Shown one piece after another: positions 44,743 through 53,736 of a stretch of 64,000 nucleotides of DNA. Positions within the stretch are counted from its first letter, which is position 1. The number at the start of each line of letters is the position of its first letter. The notes under the pieces are model-generated. The model was not told where the DNA came from. It searched no databases and saw only the letters and a list, made by a program, of their open reading frames with translations. Origin of the DNA: Actinoallomurus sp963799975 (GTDB taxonomy: Bacteria; Actinomycetota; Actinomycetes; Streptosporangiales; Streptosporangiaceae); contig CAWCZF010000005.1 of assembly GCA_963799975.1 (NCBI GenBank), forward strand, positions 1 to 64,000, in the 5' to 3' direction. Both the position numbers and the translations under genes were made by a program.

Positions 44743-45237
44743 ATGCCAGCAACCCGTACCGCCCTGCCCGACAGCACAACCCAGGACTTCCAGACCGAAG
44801 CGCTCGCCGCCGCCAACTCCTACCGGGCCAAGCACCACGCACCGCCGCTGGTCCTGGACTCCGACCTCACCACCTACGCCAAGCAGCGCGCGGCCTCCCG
44901 CTCCGAGCAGGAGCAACTCAACGCCGGCCACGACGGCCTGCGCGAGGGCACCGGCGAGAACATCTTCTGGGGCGCCGGCTCCGGCACCACCCCCTCGGCC
45001 GGCGCGGCCGCGGTCCAGAGCTGGTACGGCGAGATCGCCGACTACGACTTCGACAAGGCCGAGTTCGGCGGCAGTACCGGCCACTTCACCCAACTGGTCT
45101 GGAAGGGCAGCGGCAAGGTCGGCATCGGCCGTGTCTCGGGTCAAGGCGCCTCCTACTTCGAGACCTACATCGTGTTCGCCTTCGAGGCCCCCGGAAACAT
45201 GGAGGGCGACTTCGCCGCCAACGTCCTCAAAGCCTGA
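44743..45237 (+). CDS. CAP domain (SCP/PR-1-like) protein
   Basis: The 164-residue protein is almost entirely a CAP/SCP domain: ALAAANSYRAKHHAPPLVLD, then the conserved GENIFWGAG, VQSWYGEIADYDF and GHFTQLVWKGSGKVGIGRV motifs. Bacterial CAP proteins are normally secreted, but this ORF has no signal peptide from its first ATG, and the 300 bp upstream contain no in-frame signal sequence; it may be cytosolic, or its 5' end lost. Its role is unknown. An 11-bp hairpin follows. Confidence 0.8.
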   Translation: MPATRTALPDSTTQDFQTEALAAANSYRAKHHAPPLVLDSDLTTYAKQRAASRSEQEQLNAGHDGLREGTGENIFWGAGSGTTPSAGAAAVQSWYGEIADYDFDKAEFGGSTGHFTQLVWKGSGKVGIGRVSGQGASYFETYIVFAFEAPGNMEGDFAANVLKA

Positions 45238-45275
45238 CCGGCCAAAGGCGAGGCAAATCCGCCGAGAGCCCCGTG

Positions 45276-45306
45276 CCCTGGCCTCCAACACCTCCGGAGG
45301 CCAGGG
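45276..45306 (+). terminator. Terminator after the CAP gene
   Basis: A perfect 11-bp stem (45276-45286 with 45296-45306, CCCTGGCCTCC arms) with a 9-nt loop lies 38 bp past the stop codon. Confidence 0.7.
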
Positions 45307-45506
45307 CCGCGCCATCTGAGGGCGCTTTTGGAATATGGCGAAGACTGGAAAAGCCGAGCCGGTAATGAAACGGGCGCATCCTCATCCGAACGACGCCTCA
45401 CGAGCTGACGTGGTAAACCCGCTCAACGGTCAAGGCGTCTCACGACTGGCAGTCGGGCTTCCCGCTCACTCTGTTCCGACCAGCGCCAGATCCAAGGAGT
45501 AGACGA

Positions 45507-46055
45507 ATGCCGTCGAAAACGCTGACCCTAGGCGTCGCCACCGCCGTCCTGACCTGCGCAGCGACGGTCGTCGCGGGCGGCACTGCGGCCGAAGCGTCCA
45601 CGGCTTGCCGCGAGGGAGCGATCAGCGCACCGTTGAACCACTCGATCCCGACAGCGCCTCGCCCGGGGCAGGCCGTCACCGTCCACACCACCCTGCACGA
45701 CAAGACCGGCACCACGTTCGACGGCGTGTTCTTCGACTACAGCTTTGCCGTCCCCGCCAACCACAACCACTGGGGCCCGGCCCCCACCATCAGCTGGCGC
45801 TGGGGCAGTGGCTCCTGGCACCACCTCGCCCTGACCCGCAACAACGCGAGCCCCCAGCACTCCTGGTACAGCGAAGACCAGACCCTCGGCACGCTCAAAG
45901 CCCACCAATCCAAGACCCTGCAGTTCAAGTTCGCCTTTCACCAGGGCGACCCCACCGGGATCTACAACGGAGTCGCCCTGATCGGCGCGCACACCACCTG
46001 CGGACAGACCCTGCTCGCCGCGGTCGGCGGCCTCGAACCCGCCTATCACCCCTAA
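45507..46055 (+). CDS. Secreted protein of unknown function
   Basis: The 182-residue protein has a signal peptide (LTLGVATAVLTCAATVVAGG, cleaved near EAS) and a single beta-rich mature domain, with HHLALTRNNASPQHSWYSED and a C-terminal HTTCGQTLLAAVGG. AAGGAG precedes the ATG. Two Cys (in STACREG and TTCGQT) could form a disulfide. No named family is recognised; it is the third of four secreted-type proteins in a row. Confidence 0.75.
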   Translation: MPSKTLTLGVATAVLTCAATVVAGGTAAEASTACREGAISAPLNHSIPTAPRPGQAVTVHTTLHDKTGTTFDGVFFDYSFAVPANHNHWGPAPTISWRWGSGSWHHLALTRNNASPQHSWYSEDQTLGTLKAHQSKTLQFKFAFHQGDPTGIYNGVALIGAHTTCGQTLLAAVGGLEPAYHP

Positions 46056-46156
46056 CCCCCGAAGGGCGGGTCGGTTCACCTGCGGACCTCGTCCGGACAC
46101 CATTTGTTGCCCGATAAGACAGTCAGGTCGTTCTGCCCTTTCATGGGGGAATCAGC

Positions 46157-47770
46157 GTGCTGAAGAGCGTATGGCCTCGGGGTGTTCTTCTCGTCGTCCT
46201 GGCGGTGGTCGCGTCGCTGTCGGCAGGCGGTCCCGCGTACGCGGACCCTGAGCCCTCCGGTGTTCACGCGACGGCCGACGGGCTGACCGTCAAGGTGGCG
46301 TGGGACTTACCGGGAGACGCCTCCGGAGTCACCGGTTACCAGGTCACAACGAGTCCTGAGACGTCGCCCGTGATCGAACCGGCCGGCGCGCGCAGCGCCG
46401 TGCTCGCCGGCGTCCGGCCTAACACCGACTATGCCGTTCGAGTCGCCGCGATCACCGCTGACGGCGCGGGCCGAGCCGTCCAGGCCGACGCGCAGGTACG
46501 GGTCGCAGCCCCAGGAGGCAGCCTGCACGTCGGCCCTCCCACCGTGGTCGTCGACTCGCGTCGCGGTCTCGCGACACAGAAGGCGGCGGTGAAGAAGAAC
46601 CACGTTCTGACCTTCCCCGTCGCCGGCCGCGCGGGCGTACCGTCCACCGGTGCCGCGGCGGTCGTCTTGCAGGTCACCGCGTCGGCACCAGGCAGCTCCG
46701 GCACGCTCACCGTCTACCCCGCCGGCGGTCACCGCCCCGGCCTCGCGAGCGTGGCCTTCGCCGCACACCGCACCACCACGGTGATGGCGGTGCCCGCACT
46801 CGGAACGGGTGGGCGCGTCAGCGTGGTGCCGTCGGTGACCACGCATCTGAACATCGCGGTGATCGGCTGGTTCAGCACCGCGGCCGCGGCCTCCCCGGCG
46901 GAGGGCCTGTTCACCCCGGTCACGCCCCAGCGGATCGCGGTGAGCACGACGGCGCTGAAGTCCCACCAGACGCTGGAGGTTCCAGTGACGGGGCGGGCGT
47001 CGGTGCCCGCGAGCGGTGTGTTCGCCGTCGCGTTGAATCTCACCTCGGTCAAACCCGGCGCGGCCGGCACCCTGACCGCGTACGCGTCCGGTGCCGCGCG
47101 ACCGTCCGCGGTGGCCCTGACGTACGCGGCCGGGCAGACCGTCGCCAACCGGGTCATCGTTCCCGTCGGTGGCAACGGGCGGATCACGCTGTACAACAGC
47201 GCCGCGAAGACCACGAAGGTGGCCGTCGACGTCTCCGGATGGTCCACCGCCGCGGACGCCACCGTCGGCGGCTCCTACTTCGTGCCCCTGCCCGCCCCTC
47301 AGGCCGTGAACCACCAGACGATCCCCAGTGGGAAGAGCCTGCTGGTCACCGCGTCAGGCAAGGCCGGCCTGCCCGCACGTACGAGCGCGGCCCCGCCGAC
47401 GTCCGTCCTGGCCACCGTGGCAGCCGGCAGTACGAAGAACGGCACCCTCACCTCGTACGCCTCGCTGACCCCCAAGCCGGGCACCGGCGATGTCTCCTTC
47501 ACCGCGGGCCGTACCGCGGCCGGCTCGATGTTGACCGCGCCGGGCGCCGACGGTGGCCTCGCCCTCGCCTCCAGCGTCTCCTCCACCAAGGTCAGCGTGG
47601 CCTTCGCCGGATACTTCGTCGGCGGCACCGTCGTACCGGCCTCCACTGAGACGCCCAAGACGGGAACGATCACCTCGGTGACCGGCGGCAACACCGAGCC
47701 GGGCACCGTGACCCTCGCCGCGGGTGCCCCCGCGCCCGTCGTCGGCGACGTCATCGCCCAAGGCGACCCA
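46157..47770 (+). pseudogene. Secreted Fn3-domain protein, 3' end cut by an IS remnant
   Basis: From GTG 46157 (GGGGGA upstream) the product has a signal peptide (VLLVVLAVVASLSAGGPAYA) and one fibronectin type III domain (about 30-115). Three repeats of about 110 residues follow: each has a VPVTGRASVPASG-like strand, a TLTAYASG-type strand and a WF or GWS end. The C-terminal tail, GDVIAQGDP, stops abruptly at about 47770, where the sequence turns into an antisense transposase, so the last part of the protein is lost. It would have been a wall-exposed protein. The remaining part could still be secreted with a foreign tail to the frame's stop at 47863. Confidence 0.8.
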
Positions 47771-48443
47771 GTCGGCCGTCGGGTTCGCTGTGACCCCCAA
47801 GCATGTGGACACGGCGCGTGGCGTGCTCGACCACCGCGAAGCAGTACAGCCGGGCGAGGGTGATCGTCTCCACACTGAAGAAGTCGCAGGCCAGAATCCC
47901 GGACGCCTGGGCCTCGAGAAACTGTGCCCAGGTCAGGTCACCGCGCTGAGGTGCTGGATCGAACCCGGCCTTCTTCAAGATGGCCCAGACGGTGGCCGGG
48001 GAAGCCTTCCGGCCCAGACCGGCGATCTCGCCCGGCTGTGCGGCGATATCCCCAGGTCGAGTTCTCGGTCGCTAACCGCAGGATCAGGTCCCGGATCGTA
48101 GGCCGGATCGCTGGTCGCCCCGGCCCGCGCTTGGGATAGGTCCAGCGTCGCTTCACCAGGTCAGCGTGCCACCGCAGGAGCGTCCGCGGGGTGACGAACA
48201 GGTGGTGCCGACGGTGCCGGGGGAGCAGCCGCGCGAGCGCGGAAAGGATCGCCCGATCCGCCCACGATGGCCGGGGAGCGGCGACCTGGCGGCGGAGCAC
48301 CGTGGCTGATGGCGCAGTACCAAGATCTCTGCGTCTTTGGACGTTTGTGATCGGGCGAGCAGCCCGATCCACCCGAATACCCGTAAGACGATCAAGTACA
48401 GCAGCCGCATAGCCATCCTGCGATCCTGCCGGAGCCGAGCCAC
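47756..48443 (-). mobile_element. Decayed IS integrase/transposase (rve-type core), truncated
   Basis: Pieces in several frames spell one transposase: LLYLIVLRVFGWIGLLARSQ, then ATVLRRQVAAPRPSWADRAI and LLRWHADLVKRRWTYPKRGP, then FDPAPQRGDLTWAQFLEAQA and GILACDFFSVETITLARLYC. The family is the integrase-core group with an N-terminal HTH found all over actinomycete genomes. Frame breaks include one at a GGGGG run near 47803. The C-terminal half of the catalytic core is missing and the fragment ends inside the Fn3 gene, so this is a nonfunctional remnant. Confidence 0.75.
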
Positions 48444-48781
48444 CGACCACAGCGAAACCCCAGATCAAGCCCTGTGACACGATCTTCGGCACCGACAGGC
48501 GAGAGCGGTCGATGCGGTCATGAAGTCATCGTCGGGAACCCAAGGGGAGCACACGGTCGCACAGCGCGGCCAGCTCCCCGAACGAAGTCATGACGCAATC
48601 GCGGGGCGTGCGCGTGGGCCAGGACTCGCCGAGTCCGGACAGGATCCCGGCAGGTCGCGCATCGCCGCCATTCCGCGAGAGTCGGTATCGGCTGGTGTGC
48701 CGCACGATCCGGATCAAAAGACGAACAGCCTCCGAGCGATTACGAGAGCCGGGCCACAACCCCTTCAGGCCGCCCCACTCT
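48444..48781 (-). other. Gap between IS remnant and TetR gene
   Basis: These 338 bp hold ORFs on both strands, but none shows a known domain or a ribosome site. The minus-strand reading EEWGGLKGLWPGSRNRSEAV might be a decayed gene piece. I see no regulatory element. Confidence 0.35.
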
Positions 48782-49429
48782 TCAAGATCTTTTGGGTCTC
48801 CATCGTCCACTGAACTCCTCCGAGCTTGGCGGTGGGCCGGGAAGCCGTGTGGCGCCTGGAGGGACGCGTAGAGCGTCCAGCATCAGCGTCACGTAGCGGC
48901 GGCGGAGCGTGGCAGTGCGCTCCGGGTCGCCGAGACGGATCGCAGTGATCTGCTCGAAGATCATCGGTACGTCGTTGACGTGCAGGTCGGGGCGCACCAC
49001 GCCGGCGGCCTTCGCGCGGTGGAAGACTCGGTCGGCTAACGCGCTCGCATGCGCAGCCAACTCGTGCAACTCGGCCGTGGGGGTGAATGTGCCGCCCAGC
49101 CGCACCGTCAGGGAATGTACGTCGGAGTCGGTGACTCCCCGGACGAAGCCAGCGAACGCCTCCCATGGATCGCCGTCGTCGGCTAGGGCGCCCTCGGCGA
49201 GGGCGATGAACCGGTGTAGCCCGTCCGAGCACAGCGTCCGCAGCAGCTCCTCCTTGCCCGCATAGCGGCGGTAGAGCGCGGCCATGCCCACGCCGGCCTT
49301 CTCGGCGACCGCGGAGATCGGCGCAGTGGGCTCCCGCATGAACACCTCCCGCGCGGCCTCCAAGATCATCCCGTCGTTGCGGGCCGCCTCGGCTTGACGC
49401 CCCCTCGGTCGGCCGGTCCTGTGCTCCAT
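48782..49429 (-). CDS. TetR/AcrR family transcriptional regulator
   Basis: The 215-residue TetR-type repressor has an N-terminal HTH (ILEAAREVFMREPTAPISAV, then AEKAGVGMAALYRRYAGKEE) and an all-helical ligand-binding domain. It is divergent from a TIGR03086 gene with two inverted repeats between, so autoregulation and control of that neighbour are likely. Confidence 0.9.
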   Translation of the reverse strand: MEHRTGRPRGRQAEAARNDGMILEAAREVFMREPTAPISAVAEKAGVGMAALYRRYAGKEELLRTLCSDGLHRFIALAEGALADDGDPWEAFAGFVRGVTDSDVHSLTVRLGGTFTPTAELHELAAHASALADRVFHRAKAAGVVRPDLHVNDVPMIFEQITAIRLGDPERTATLRRRYVTLMLDALRVPPGATRLPGPPPSSEEFSGRWRPKRS

Positions 49430-49448
49430 GCCATGGAGTTTAGCAGTT

Positions 49449-49498
49449 GAACGGAACGATCCGTTCTGTTAGCGTTGCCCAAACAGAACAGATTGTTC
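49449..49498. promoter_or_regulatory. Probable TetR operators in the divergent promoter
   Basis: Two inverted repeats lie between the TetR and TIGR03086 genes: GAACGGA-ACGA-TCCGTTC (49449-49466, perfect 7-bp arms) and GAACA-GAT-TGTTC (49486-49498). Both carry GAAC/GTTC ends, as expected for a shared TetR-type operator. Confidence 0.6.
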
Positions 49499-49522
49499 CA
49501 TTAGAGAGGAACGGGCGAACCA

Positions 49523-50107
49523 ATGACTGCTACCCCCCAGGACGTCCTAAACCAGGCCCACAGCGCTCTGCGGACGATCGTCGCCGGACTCGCCGACGCC
49601 GACTGGAAGCTGCCTACGCCCTGCGAGCACTGGAATGTCGCCCAGGTACTGCGACACGCCTGTGGCGACCAGCTCGCCTATACCGCCGCGATCACCGGGA
49701 GCGGCGGTCCGAGCGAGAACCCATTCGAGCCCGCCGGAGACCCTCCCGCCGACCCACAGGCGCTGCTCGCCACTGCCCTGGACAGCTCGACGCGGACCTT
49801 CGCGACGGTGAACCCCGGCGCGCAGGCCGTCCCGTCACCCCTGCCGCTGGGTCCGCTGTCAGCCGAGACCGTCATCGGCGCTGCCGCGCTCGACGCCGCG
49901 GTGCACGCCTGGGACATCGCGGTCGCCACGGGCCGACCCTCACCGCTGAGCGCGGACCTAGCCACCCGGTTGATGCCCGTCGCGACCGCGATCGTGGAAC
50001 CAATTCGCGGCTTCGCCTACGCGCCGGCCCTCCCCCCTCAGCCAGGCGACGACGCCACCGCCGAGCTGCTGCGCTACCTCGGCCGCCGTCCCGACTGGGC
50101 CCGGTGA
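49523..50107 (+). CDS. TIGR03086 family metal-binding protein (DinB-like)
   Basis: The 194-residue protein is a DinB/maleylpyruvate-isomerase-like four-helix protein of the TIGR03086 group: LPTPCEHWNVAQVLRHACGD, with metal ligands expected at His in EHWNV/LRHACG and in DAAVHAWDIAVATG. The function of this group is not established. The TetR regulator upstream is a plausible controller. Confidence 0.88.
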   Translation: MTATPQDVLNQAHSALRTIVAGLADADWKLPTPCEHWNVAQVLRHACGDQLAYTAAITGSGGPSENPFEPAGDPPADPQALLATALDSSTRTFATVNPGAQAVPSPLPLGPLSAETVIGAAALDAAVHAWDIAVATGRPSPLSADLATRLMPVATAIVEPIRGFAYAPALPPQPGDDATAELLRYLGRRPDWAR

Positions 50108-50238
50108 CCACCCACCTGCCTCCGGCGCGACGAATGAGGACGGCGCACACGAAGAGGAGCCGGTCGATTGCGCGAGATCACCGGCGTCCCAGCCCAGAAA
50201 TCATGCGCGGATGAGCATCCGAAAGGAGTCTTGGGCTA

Positions 50239-50341
50239 TGAGAGCTGAACCGGGCTCTGCTGGCGCGGCAGTCACTGCTGGAGCGATCGGCCGCGTCCGC
50301 GCTGGAAATGATCGAGCGGCTGGTCGGCCTGCAGAACCTGG
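50239..50341 (+). pseudogene. N-terminal stub of a winged-helix DNA-binding domain protein
   Basis: One short frame reads LNRALLARQSLLERSAASAL and EMIERLVGLQNL, the well-conserved start of the actinomycete HTH_42 (YcaQ-like) winged-helix DNA-binding family. It is only about 34 residues before the sequence changes to a recombinase stub. Confidence 0.6.
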
Positions 50342-50658
50342 CTGGCCGAACGCCTCGGCTGGCCTGACGCCGACCGCGAGCTGGCACTGTTTCTATCCCG
50401 TCGGGACGGCGGCCGGCTGACCACCCGCGCCGCCTCCGACGTGTTCACCGCCATCACCGAACAAGCGGGGCTCGAGGACGCGACCACCGCGCACGTCGGC
50501 CGGCACACCTTCGTCACTCGGCTCATTCGCGGCGGCGAGAACCTCCTCACCGTCCGCCGAACTCGCCGACCACGCCCGCCTGGTCTCTGAAGGTGTGCGG
50601 CGAGCCCACCGAGGCGGACAAGCAGAGCACCCTGCGCCACCTGACCATCGACCGCTGA
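50342..50658 (+). pseudogene. C-terminal remnant of a tyrosine recombinase
   Basis: The readable frame gives LFLSRRDGGRLTTRAASDVF, then HVGRHTFVTRLIRGGENLLT, which includes the conserved HxxR segment of tyrosine recombinases/phage integrases. After a frameshift near 50555 the end (ADKQSTLRHLTIDR) returns to a stop at 50656-50658. The N-terminal catalytic half is missing. It is a leftover of an integrated element. Confidence 0.65.
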
Positions 50659-51199
50659 TCCCGCGCGGGGCCAGATCCTAGGAGGACACCGCGGGCTGGG
50701 GACGCCTCGCCGGTGGGGAGCGCGGCGGCGGCGAACCGAAGAAAATCTCCTGTGGCCGGAGTAGACATTCGCTGCCGGGCTGGGTAGTGTTCCCGATGTC
50801 GCAAGGAGAGAGAACATCAAAGAGGCACGGGAGACAACGAACTACCCGTGAATTGGTGAGCACGACGTCAGGTGCGCCGGGGCCGAGTAACGGTAAGTGG
50901 CTCCGGGCGGTGGCGAGTGGCCGCCGGACGCGCTGGGGCGAGGTAGCAGGTCCCTGAAGGTCTGAGGCCGGTACGGAAGGGTTATGAGGAAGATCAGAGG
51001 AGAAGGGGAGGGTCATACGCCGTCGGATCGCCCGCTGCTGGTTGTGTCTCGCCGCGCGGGTACCGCAGTCCCATCAGAACGAGAGGTGGTCTCCGGTCAC
51101 GCTTCCGCGATCCCCGCACCCTTCACCGCTTCAGGTGGCCGGTGCGGATACGACAAGCCGACGTTCTCGTCGGTAGATGGTGTTGACACCTGAAACCCT
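50659..51199 (+). other. Non-coding region with possible structured RNA
   Basis: No gene is supported. The 50850-51010 stretch (starting GTGAGCACGACGTCAGGTGC) has several short G-rich repeats and stem-like segments (GTGGCTCCGG, GTGGCGAGTGGCCGCC, GGTCTGAGGCCGG). A resemblance to the 5' part of a group II intron is only an impression; no maturase is present. Confidence 0.25.
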
Positions 51200-51227
51200 G
51201 GGCCCCGGTGCTACGGCACCGGGGCCC
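51200..51227 (+). terminator. Strong hairpin upstream of the MerR-like gene
   Basis: A perfect 12-bp stem (51200-51211 with 51216-51227, GGGCCCCGGTGC arms) with a TACG loop lies 18 bp before the MerR-like start. It could terminate transcripts arriving from upstream or act as attenuator. Confidence 0.6.
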
Positions 51228-51245
51228 TCATGACGTGGAGGCTCA

Positions 51246-51566
51246 ATGGACCCAGCCGAGCAGAACATGTCCGACAAACTCGACGACGAGGACTACCCCG
51301 CCTACACCATGGGCCGTGCCGCGGAGATGCTCGGCACCACCCAAGGCTTCCTGCGCAGCCTGGACGAGGCGAAACTGATCACCCCCCAGCGCTCGACCGG
51401 CGGCCACCGCCGCTACTCCCGCTACCAACTCCGCCTCGCCGCCCGCGCCCGCGAACTCCTCGACCAAGGCACCCCCCTGGACGCCGCCTGCCGCATCATC
51501 ATCCTCCAAGACCAACTCGCCGAAGCCCTCAGCCTCAACAACACCCAGACACTCCAAAACCACTGA
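51246..51566 (+). CDS. Short MerR-type HTH protein
   Basis: The 106-residue protein has a MerR-like winged HTH (YTMGRAAEMLGTTQGFLRSL, then ITPQRSTGGHRRYSRYQLRL) and a short helical tail (DAACRIIILQDQLAEALSLN) in place of the usual effector domain. This truncated MerR form is common in streptomycetes and relatives, where its function is unclear. It follows the hairpin closely. Confidence 0.85.
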   Translation: MDPAEQNMSDKLDDEDYPAYTMGRAAEMLGTTQGFLRSLDEAKLITPQRSTGGHRRYSRYQLRLAARARELLDQGTPLDAACRIIILQDQLAEALSLNNTQTLQNH

Positions 51567-52413
51567 ACCCGCGCGACGGGACCCAGGCGGTGCACGGATC
51601 GGCCGCTCCTCACAGCCGCTCGGCATCACGAACGACCCCGACGGCAACGTCTCCGTTCACTCCGGTCGTCCCCAACGACCAGCACCGAGGCCACCCCCTC
51701 GATCACCGTCCCCGGTTCCGGCCTCGGCGTGTTCCTGAGCACGTTCGAGGTTGTTCAGGACCGGCAGCCACTGCGCCGAAGTCCACGCACGTACAGCACC
51801 GCGCTCCTCCTCCAGCGCACCCTCTCTGTCGGACTGTTATGAGACATGGGACGAACAAGTCTTTCTGACGTGTAGCAGGGCGGTAGCCGCCACCGCCGGC
51901 AGGCGTGCCGTCGAGAGCAATGCTTGAGACCTGTGGATCGGCCGGGGAGGGGTGTACCTTCCCGGCGATCGTTTAGGTCTCACGCATGGCCGACGCGCCA
52001 ACGTCAGTCGGGGAAGGCCCACCCATGCTCACCGGAGTCCGCACCGCGCTTGTCGTCCAATGCGGTGGATGGCCTTACTCGTGCGCTCCTACCGCCAACC
52101 GAACTCGGCGAAATACGTAGTGATCGGCGTCCTCAAGGAACGGTTACCGGCCTCGGTCTATTGGCGGGCCGAATAGAACGCGCTCGGTGAGGACGCGAGA
52201 AGTCGCGGTATTGGCCGATGACACATCTTGAGCCATGGGTGCGGATCACTTCATCGTGATGTACGTCGTCGGCTTCGTTCTCGCAGCCACCGCCTGAGGG
52301 CGCCCCACGCTTCGACGCCGCAGGGCGGTCGAGTCCACACGAGGGGTGATGCCTGGCCACTCTGGGCCACGGGTTTCGCCTACTCGGCGGGACTGGTCTG
52401 GCACCCTGAGCCT
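51567..52413 (+). other. Non-coding or decayed stretch before the TIR gene
   Basis: Nothing in these 847 bp is well supported. A weak remnant reads MALLVRSYRQPNSAKYVVIG on the plus strand at 52070-52175, not recognised. The frame of the TIR gene is open from 52228 but without familiar residues until about 52440. Confidence 0.4.
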
Positions 52414-53736
52414 GTGGACGCGCGTAGCTCATCGACGGGTGTTAGTCCGGCGCGGCGATGGGACTTCTTCATCTCCTACACCGCGGTCGATCGTGTGTGG
52501 GCGGAGTGGATTGCCTGGGAGCTCGAGCTCGCCGACTACGCCGTGCTGCTCCAGGCATGGGACTTCGTCCCTGGCACCCACTGGACCACGCAGATGCGGG
52601 AGGGGATCTCCAGTTCGGATCGCACGCTCGCCGTGTTGTCTCGCGCCTACCTGCAATCCGTGTACGGACAGGCGGAGTGGCAAGCCGCGTACCGTGCGGA
52701 TCCCCAGGGCTTCACTCGCAAGCTAATTCCGATCCACGTGGAAGACTGCGACCGTCCTGATCTGCTCGGCGAGGTCGTCGCCATCACGCTGTTCAACCGT
52801 ACGGTCGAAGAGGCCAGGCAGGCGCTGCGCGACGAGATTCAGAAGGCCGTGATAGGACGCGGTAAGCCTGAAATCAGGCCGCCTTTCCCCGGTTCACCGG
52901 GCCAGGCCGTCGACGGCTTCTCCGCCCCTCGGCAATCAGAGGAAGCGGCGGCGAAGTTTCCTCCGACGTTCCCCGGCTCCTTTCGACACTCCTTCGGCCC
53001 GCGCCCCGTGGCAAGAACCGGAAATGGGCCGATTGTCGCGGTTCCGCTGCCCCCCAGTCCGTCGCCAACTCTCGCCGATCGGTTGTGTGGCGGCGCCGAC
53101 AGACGGCTGCGGCGAGCCGGGAAGAGGCTGGCCGGCGCCTTCAGCGATGGCAGTGAGGGGATCTCCACCCACACCCCACGCGTGTACCGCCGAGCGATGC
53201 GCCTGGCGCTGCGCCTTGACTCGGAGACGGCATCCGGCTGGTTTGACGCCTATGACACCCAAATTCCCGACAGCGCATACCCACGCGTCTTCGCGATAGA
53301 AGACGGTGATTGGCTGCGGAGCATGATTCGCCGCGACCGGCGGAGCGTTCTCGTCATCTTCGAGCTCGCCACGCGTATCGGCCACCGGGCCCTACAGCGC
53401 ATCGCTCTTGACCACGCCGCCGACGTCCTCGGCGCGGAGAGGGATCCGAACCTTGTGGTCCGCCAGCTCCGCCGCTGGCAGGATCTTCGGCTCCTTGACC
53501 TCTCCGTTGTCACCGAGGTGCTGTCGGCTTACGCCACGCACACGAAGCTGAGCCATGACGAGCACTTGTGGTCGGCCTACTTCCGTTTCCTGCCCGAGCA
53601 GTTCCTGCCCGACCAGTTCGACGTCCGATGCTTCCTCGGCCGGGGCACCGATGCCGTACGGCTGGCGGATACCGAGGAGCGCTGGAGGGCGGCGATGGAC
53701 TGCTGTCTGGAGTCAGTGTCATCATCCCGGCGCTGA
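52414..53736 (+). CDS. TIR-domain protein with unrecognised C-terminal region
   Basis: Starting at GTG 52414 the 440-residue product opens with a bacterial TIR domain (residues 16-150): WDFFISYTAVDRVWAEWIAW, VLLQAWDFVPGTHWTTQMRE, LAVLSRAYLQSVYGQAEWQA. Where NAD-hydrolysing TIRs have a catalytic Glu, this subgroup shows QAWDF. A Pro-rich linker follows, then about 200 residues of unknown helical sequence (AMRLALRLDSETASGWFDAY; VVRQLRRWQDLRLLDLSVVT). The last dozen residues read into a truncated uppP, so its natural C-terminus may be lost. TIR proteins often act in phage defence or NAD signalling. Confidence 0.8.
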   Translation: MDARSSSTGVSPARRWDFFISYTAVDRVWAEWIAWELELADYAVLLQAWDFVPGTHWTTQMREGISSSDRTLAVLSRAYLQSVYGQAEWQAAYRADPQGFTRKLIPIHVEDCDRPDLLGEVVAITLFNRTVEEARQALRDEIQKAVIGRGKPEIRPPFPGSPGQAVDGFSAPRQSEEAAAKFPPTFPGSFRHSFGPRPVARTGNGPIVAVPLPPSPSPTLADRLCGGADRRLRRAGKRLAGAFSDGSEGISTHTPRVYRRAMRLALRLDSETASGWFDAYDTQIPDSAYPRVFAIEDGDWLRSMIRRDRRSVLVIFELATRIGHRALQRIALDHAADVLGAERDPNLVVRQLRRWQDLRLLDLSVVTEVLSAYATHTKLSHDEHLWSAYFRFLPEQFLPDQFDVRCFLGRGTDAVRLADTEERWRAAMDCCLESVSSSRR

